A stretch of 15,312 bases of DNA from a bacterium (GTDB lineage Bacteria; Chloroflexota; Dormibacteria; Aeolococcales; Aeolococcaceae), in NCBI GenBank assembly GCA_021850405.1, contig JAJZMA010000151.1, positions 1 to 15,312 on the forward strand, read 5' to 3'. Shown here piece after piece: positions 12,633-15,312 of the stretch (positions are counted from its first letter, which is position 1; the number at the start of each line of letters is the position of its first letter). The notes under the pieces were generated by a model that was not told where the DNA came from, did no database searches, and saw nothing but the letters and a program-made list of their open reading frames with translations. The position numbers were made by a program, and so were the translations under genes.

Positions 12633-14336
12633 GTGTTGTCATCTTCTCCTTTATTCGGACCAGTAGGGCCCTTCCTGCCGCTCCTTTTTGCCGCAGGCCT
12701 GGCCCTGCTTGGGTTCGCCTGGGCGCGGATGACATTGCTCCTTGCGCGCATGCTGCAGATTGAGGAATATGAGTGGCGTCGACTGGTTTTGTGGAGCATC
12801 CACAGTCGCTGGTTCTTGTCTGTTCCCGCTCTGGCGGGCGCACTCGTAACGGTAGCTGGCGTTTTCCTGATGTGGAACGGGCTCCTGGTCCATGGAGCCC
12901 TGCTGGCAGTGCCGCTCCTTGTTGGCGATGTAGTGTTGCTCGTTCTGTTTCATCCACTTCCCGCAAAAAAGGCTCTTGTCTATACGCCGCGGATGCGCAG
13001 GCTGCTTGCTGCAGCCGCAGGGATCGGCCTGATGTTGCTTGCTGTTGTATTTTTCCTGGAGTACCAGCATGGCCATCTGGAAGAGCAGGGGTATCTGCTG
13101 GCAGTTCCAGTGCTGCTTTCTCCGCTCGCGGCAGTATTGATCCTGCTCACTGCGCTGGCGTTGACGGAACCGCTGGAGCGCTACTACCGGAGAGGTTTCA
13201 TCCTGAGGGCAGGGAGAAGGCTGGAACAGATCGGCTGTCGCGTAGTTGCTGTGGCTGGGAGTTACGGAAAAACCTCTACCAAGGGAATGGTTGCCCATGT
13301 CCTTGAGCTGCTTGGGCCGGCATATCCTACTCCGCACAGCTTCAATACCCTGCTCGGAGTTACCCGGGCGATAAACGAGACGCTGCCGGAAGGCACCAGG
13401 ACGTTTGTAGTAGAGATGGATGCCTATCGTGGCGGAGAAATAAGCAGGATCTGCTCACTGGTAAAGCCGGAAATGGCAGTCGTTACCGCTGTTGGCCCCC
13501 AGCACCTGGAGCGATTTGGGTCCATGGAGGCGGTTGTGGGTTCCCTGGCTGAGACGACGGCTCTTTTGCCAAAGGATGGCGTAGCAGTTGTTTATGGTGG
13601 AGAGGAGCCATCTTCTGATAGTGATCCAGCTTTCTTCAAGTGGCAGCGGGAACTTGTGGAGCGGGCTGGGGCGGGAGGGGTCCGGCTCGTTGTCTATGGG
13701 AGCGAGCGCACGCCCGGGGCTGTAGCCCGGGCTGAAAATGTGAGGCTCTCTCCCCGGGGCACAGCTTTCCGGTTTCGCTGGCGTGCAGAGGGTCTCGATG
13801 TTCCGGTCGAAACCCCGCTTCTTGGCAGGCATCAGGCGGAGAATGGATGCGCAGCACTGGTCGTGGCCCATCTGCTGGGCGTGGATGTAGGGCAGGCAGC
13901 ACACCGTCTCTCAACCATGAAGCAGGTCGAGCACCGGCTTCAGGTGCTCCCTGGGGCCACGGGGGTGACGGTTATTGATGACTCATATAATGCCAATCCG
14001 GTTGGTGTGCATAATGGACTGGAAGTGCTGGAGCAGTTTGGATCTGGACAGAAAATACTGGTGACTCCTGGAATCGTGGAGCTGGGGGAGCGCGAGGAAG
14101 AGGAGAACCGGAAGTATGGAGCGCATGCTGCCAGGGTATGTGACCATCTGATTCTGGTGCGATCCAGGGCAGCTATGGCCATGGGACGCGGCATTGACCA
14201 GGAGGAGAGCAAGGCTGTAACACATCTGGTCGGGTCGCTCTCAGAGGCGCAGGATATTATTCGCACCGTTACGCGTGCTGGCGATGTAATCATGTTTGCC
14301 AACGACCTGCCAGATACCTATATGGGGATCCATTAG
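12633..14336 (+). CDS. murF: Membrane-anchored MurF-like Mur ligase
   Basis: The 567 residues begin with about five hydrophobic segments (roughly 11-37, 60-82, 85-107, 125-145 and 153-178), then a complete Mur ligase. This has the P-loop GSYGKTSTK (209-217), FNTLLGVTRAI (238-248), FVVEMDAYRGGEI (258-270) and VGPQHLERFGS (287-297). The substrate/C-terminal parts follow: GRHQAENGCAA (398-408), DDSYNANP (449-456), VTPGIVELGE (477-486) and NDLPDTY (557-563). DDSYNANP is typical of MurF, which adds D-Ala-D-Ala to the UDP-MurNAc-tripeptide. The membrane domain and the VTPG.VELG and NDLPD.Y motifs mark a separate MurF-like subfamily. The lysine that is carbamylated in MurF seems to be Leu305 here. 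Whether it is the only MurF or a paralogue with another task cannot be told from this window. Confidence 0.8.
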   Translation: MLSSSPLFGPVGPFLPLLFAAGLALLGFAWARMTLLLARMLQIEEYEWRRLVLWSIHSRWFLSVPALAGALVTVAGVFLMWNGLLVHGALLAVPLLVGDVVLLVLFHPLPAKKALVYTPRMRRLLAAAAGIGLMLLAVVFFLEYQHGHLEEQGYLLAVPVLLSPLAAVLILLTALALTEPLERYYRRGFILRAGRRLEQIGCRVVAVAGSYGKTSTKGMVAHVLELLGPAYPTPHSFNTLLGVTRAINETLPEGTRTFVVEMDAYRGGEISRICSLVKPEMAVVTAVGPQHLERFGSMEAVVGSLAETTALLPKDGVAVVYGGEEPSSDSDPAFFKWQRELVERAGAGGVRLVVYGSERTPGAVARAENVRLSPRGTAFRFRWRAEGLDVPVETPLLGRHQAENGCAALVVAHLLGVDVGQAAHRLSTMKQVEHRLQVLPGATGVTVIDDSYNANPVGVHNGLEVLEQFGSGQKILVTPGIVELGEREEEENRKYGAHAARVCDHLILVRSRAAMAMGRGIDQEESKAVTHLVGSLSEAQDIIRTVTRAGDVIMFANDLPDTYMGIH

Positions 14337-14376
14337 GCATCATGGCGGGTGGAGCTGGATAGGCATCTAGGCTGGG

Positions 14377-14386
14377 CGGGCGCCCG
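14377..14386. repeat. Perfect GC palindrome between the murF-like gene and ftsQ
   Basis: CGGGCGCCCG is self-complementary and lies in the 73-bp gap. There is no loop and no T-run, so it is not a convincing terminator. Its use, if any, is unknown. Confidence 0.3.
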
Positions 14387-14395
14387 TGGTCGTAC

Positions 14396-14400
14396 AGGAG
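14396..14400 (+). promoter_or_regulatory. Ribosome-binding site of ftsQ
   Basis: AGGAG lies 9 bases before ATG 14410, the first start of an open frame that runs to the window end. Confidence 0.65.
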
Positions 14401-14409
14401 TCCAAAAAT

Positions 14410-15312
14410 ATGAAGAGTGGAATAGAAGAAGCCGGGAGTGCCATAGCGCGGGCAAAGGCGGCAGCACTTATTGACGCGCCGGCACGGAGGGGCTTTACCG
14501 GCAGCGCACGGTCAGGCGGCAGTCTCCGCAAGGAGAGGGGAAGGCGGCGTCGGGCCAGTGGCTGGGCCAGTGGCGGAGCCAGCCATGCGGGCCCCAGCAT
14601 AGCCTCGGTTGGCGCTCTGCTGGTTGGCGGACTGGTTCTGGCTGTCATGCTGGCCGCTCCGGCATTCCGGGTGTCTTCTGTGCGGGTCAATGGTGCGAGC
14701 GGAGGGCTGGTGCCGGCGTCGCTTGTCCGGGCGGAGGCTGTGCAGTCGGTGGGCAAGAGCATATTTACGGTAAACGGAGCTGCTCTGGCGGCTTCTGCTG
14801 CAAAGAGCAGCTGGCTTTCTTCCGTGACAGTGCATCTTGCACTTCCCGCAACAGTCACCATTGATGTTGTTGAAAAGCAGCCTGTGCTGCGTATAGAGCA
14901 CGGTACTTCCTACCAGGTTGTGGCAGCAGATGGCACCTACCTGTCGATAAGCAGGGCGCAGTTTCTTTCCCTGCATCTGCCGCTCGTCAGTGATCAGAGG
15001 CAGGGGGTGCAGCGGTTTACGCTGCCGTCGTCCACTGTGGCAGTGCTGCACAGCATCGCACTCGCGTTTCCGGGAACCACGGGTTGTCAGGTGGCACAGT
15101 TCCTCTGGAACAGCTCTGGCGTTGTGACAGTGGATACCAGCTGTGGGTGGGGGGCGGTACTGGGACGGCTGAATACGGACAGCCAGATAGCACAGGTATC
15201 GCAGCAGATGGACGCACTTGCAGCACTGCGGACGCATCTGGATTTTGCCCATCCCAGCTTTGGCTACATCAATCTTGAGGACCCTTCGAGTCCTGCTGTG
15301 GGAGGCAGTCCG
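14410..15312 (+). CDS. ftsQ: Cell division protein FtsQ/DivIB, 3' end beyond the window
   Basis: The frame is open for 301 codons to the window edge. The N-terminal 60 residues are cytoplasmic, basic and Ser/Gly-rich, with an Arg cluster at 44-48. One membrane helix lies at about 64-84. A POTRA-like domain follows: FRVSSVRVNGA (86-96), VGKSIFTVN (114-122), SSWLSSVTVHLALPATVTIDVVEK-type sequence (133-156), then the FtsQ beta domain with VVAADGTYLS (170-179). The end FGYINLEDPSSPAV matches the family's usual last strand, so only a few residues are probably missing. FtsQ bridges early and late divisome parts by binding FtsL and FtsB/DivIC. Its place after the Mur genes is classic, and ftsA/ftsZ would be expected next. 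Confidence 0.9.
   Translation, partial: MKSGIEEAGSAIARAKAAALIDAPARRGFTGSARSGGSLRKERGRRRRASGWASGGASHAGPSIASVGALLVGGLVLAVMLAAPAFRVSSVRVNGASGGLVPASLVRAEAVQSVGKSIFTVNGAALAASAAKSSWLSSVTVHLALPATVTIDVVEKQPVLRIEHGTSYQVVAADGTYLSISRAQFLSLHLPLVSDQRQGVQRFTLPSSTVAVLHSIALAFPGTTGCQVAQFLWNSSGVVTVDTSCGWGAVLGRLNTDSQIAQVSQQMDALAALRTHLDFAHPSFGYINLEDPSSPAVGGSP
14552..14575 (+). repeat. 12-bp tandem repeat in the N-terminal coding part of ftsQ
   Basis: GGGCCAGTGGCT (14552-14563) is followed directly by GGGCCAGTGGCG (14564-14575), then a decayed third copy starting GAGCCAGC. It encodes the A-S-G-W-A-S-G-G-A-S stretch in the disordered cytoplasmic tail (about 49-58), which tolerates length change. Confidence 0.7.

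Noticed and set aside
11663..12799. 378-codon open frame on the - strand opposite the hydrolase
   Set aside because: No motif or ribosome site; the + strand hydrolase has a full catalytic triad.
12879..12900. Perfect 7-bp inverted repeat GGGCTCC/GGAGCCC
   Set aside because: It is inside the membrane-domain coding region of the murF-like gene, has no T-run after it, and such short GC repeats are expected by chance.

Overview
This window is a division and cell-wall (dcw) gene cluster, read entirely on the + strand. It comes from a moderately GC-rich bacterium (roughly 55-60% GC by eye). The assignment to Bacteria is certain from the gene set. The lineage is not. The gene order, the four-cysteine insert in RsmH, the FtsL/DivIC-like protein, the frequent TTG and GTG starts and a multi-spanning membrane MurF-like ligase with an alpha/beta-hydrolase partner fit a Terrabacteria-type group (Chloroflexota, Dormibacterota or similar). 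That is inference from pattern memory and needs a tree.

Layout: 1-615 is the 3' part of a carboxylesterase-like alpha/beta hydrolase. 616-918 is a non-coding interval ending in a candidate promoter and three 10-bp-spaced GGTGA boxes, which look like the MraZ operator. Then follow mraZ, rsmH, ftsL-like, ftsI (class B PBP), mraY, ftsW, murG, a murC/mpl-like ligase, murB, ddl, a second alpha/beta hydrolase, a membrane-anchored murF-like ligase, and ftsQ running off the right edge. Four junctions show direct translational coupling by short overlap: GTGA between ftsL and ftsI, ATGA between murG and murC, TTGA between murB and ddl, and 8 bp between murC and murB. A much longer overlap (about 92 bp) joins ftsW and murG.

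Working together: MraZ regulates the cluster and RsmH methylates 16S rRNA. The Mur ligases, MurB and Ddl build the UDP-MurNAc-peptide. MraY and MurG make lipid I and lipid II. FtsW and FtsI polymerise and crosslink septal peptidoglycan. FtsL and FtsQ are scaffold proteins of the divisome.

Points that stand out: murD and murE are absent from this stretch, with a 184-bp non-coding gap exactly where murD usually sits between mraY and ftsW. The ligase in the murC position has Mpl signatures through much of its length but a MurC-type C-terminal motif. The MurF-like ligase has a five-helix membrane domain and appears to lack the carbamylated lysine. FtsW has Val in place of the usual Glu of the QPSE motif. 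A terminator-like hairpin lies at the start of the ddl-downstream hydrolase. Most starts are TTG or GTG. No RNA genes, CRISPR arrays, insertion sequences or prophage traces were seen. I did not find a wholly new system. The ddl-hydrolase-membrane ligase module and the hybrid MurC/Mpl are the best candidates for unusual biology.
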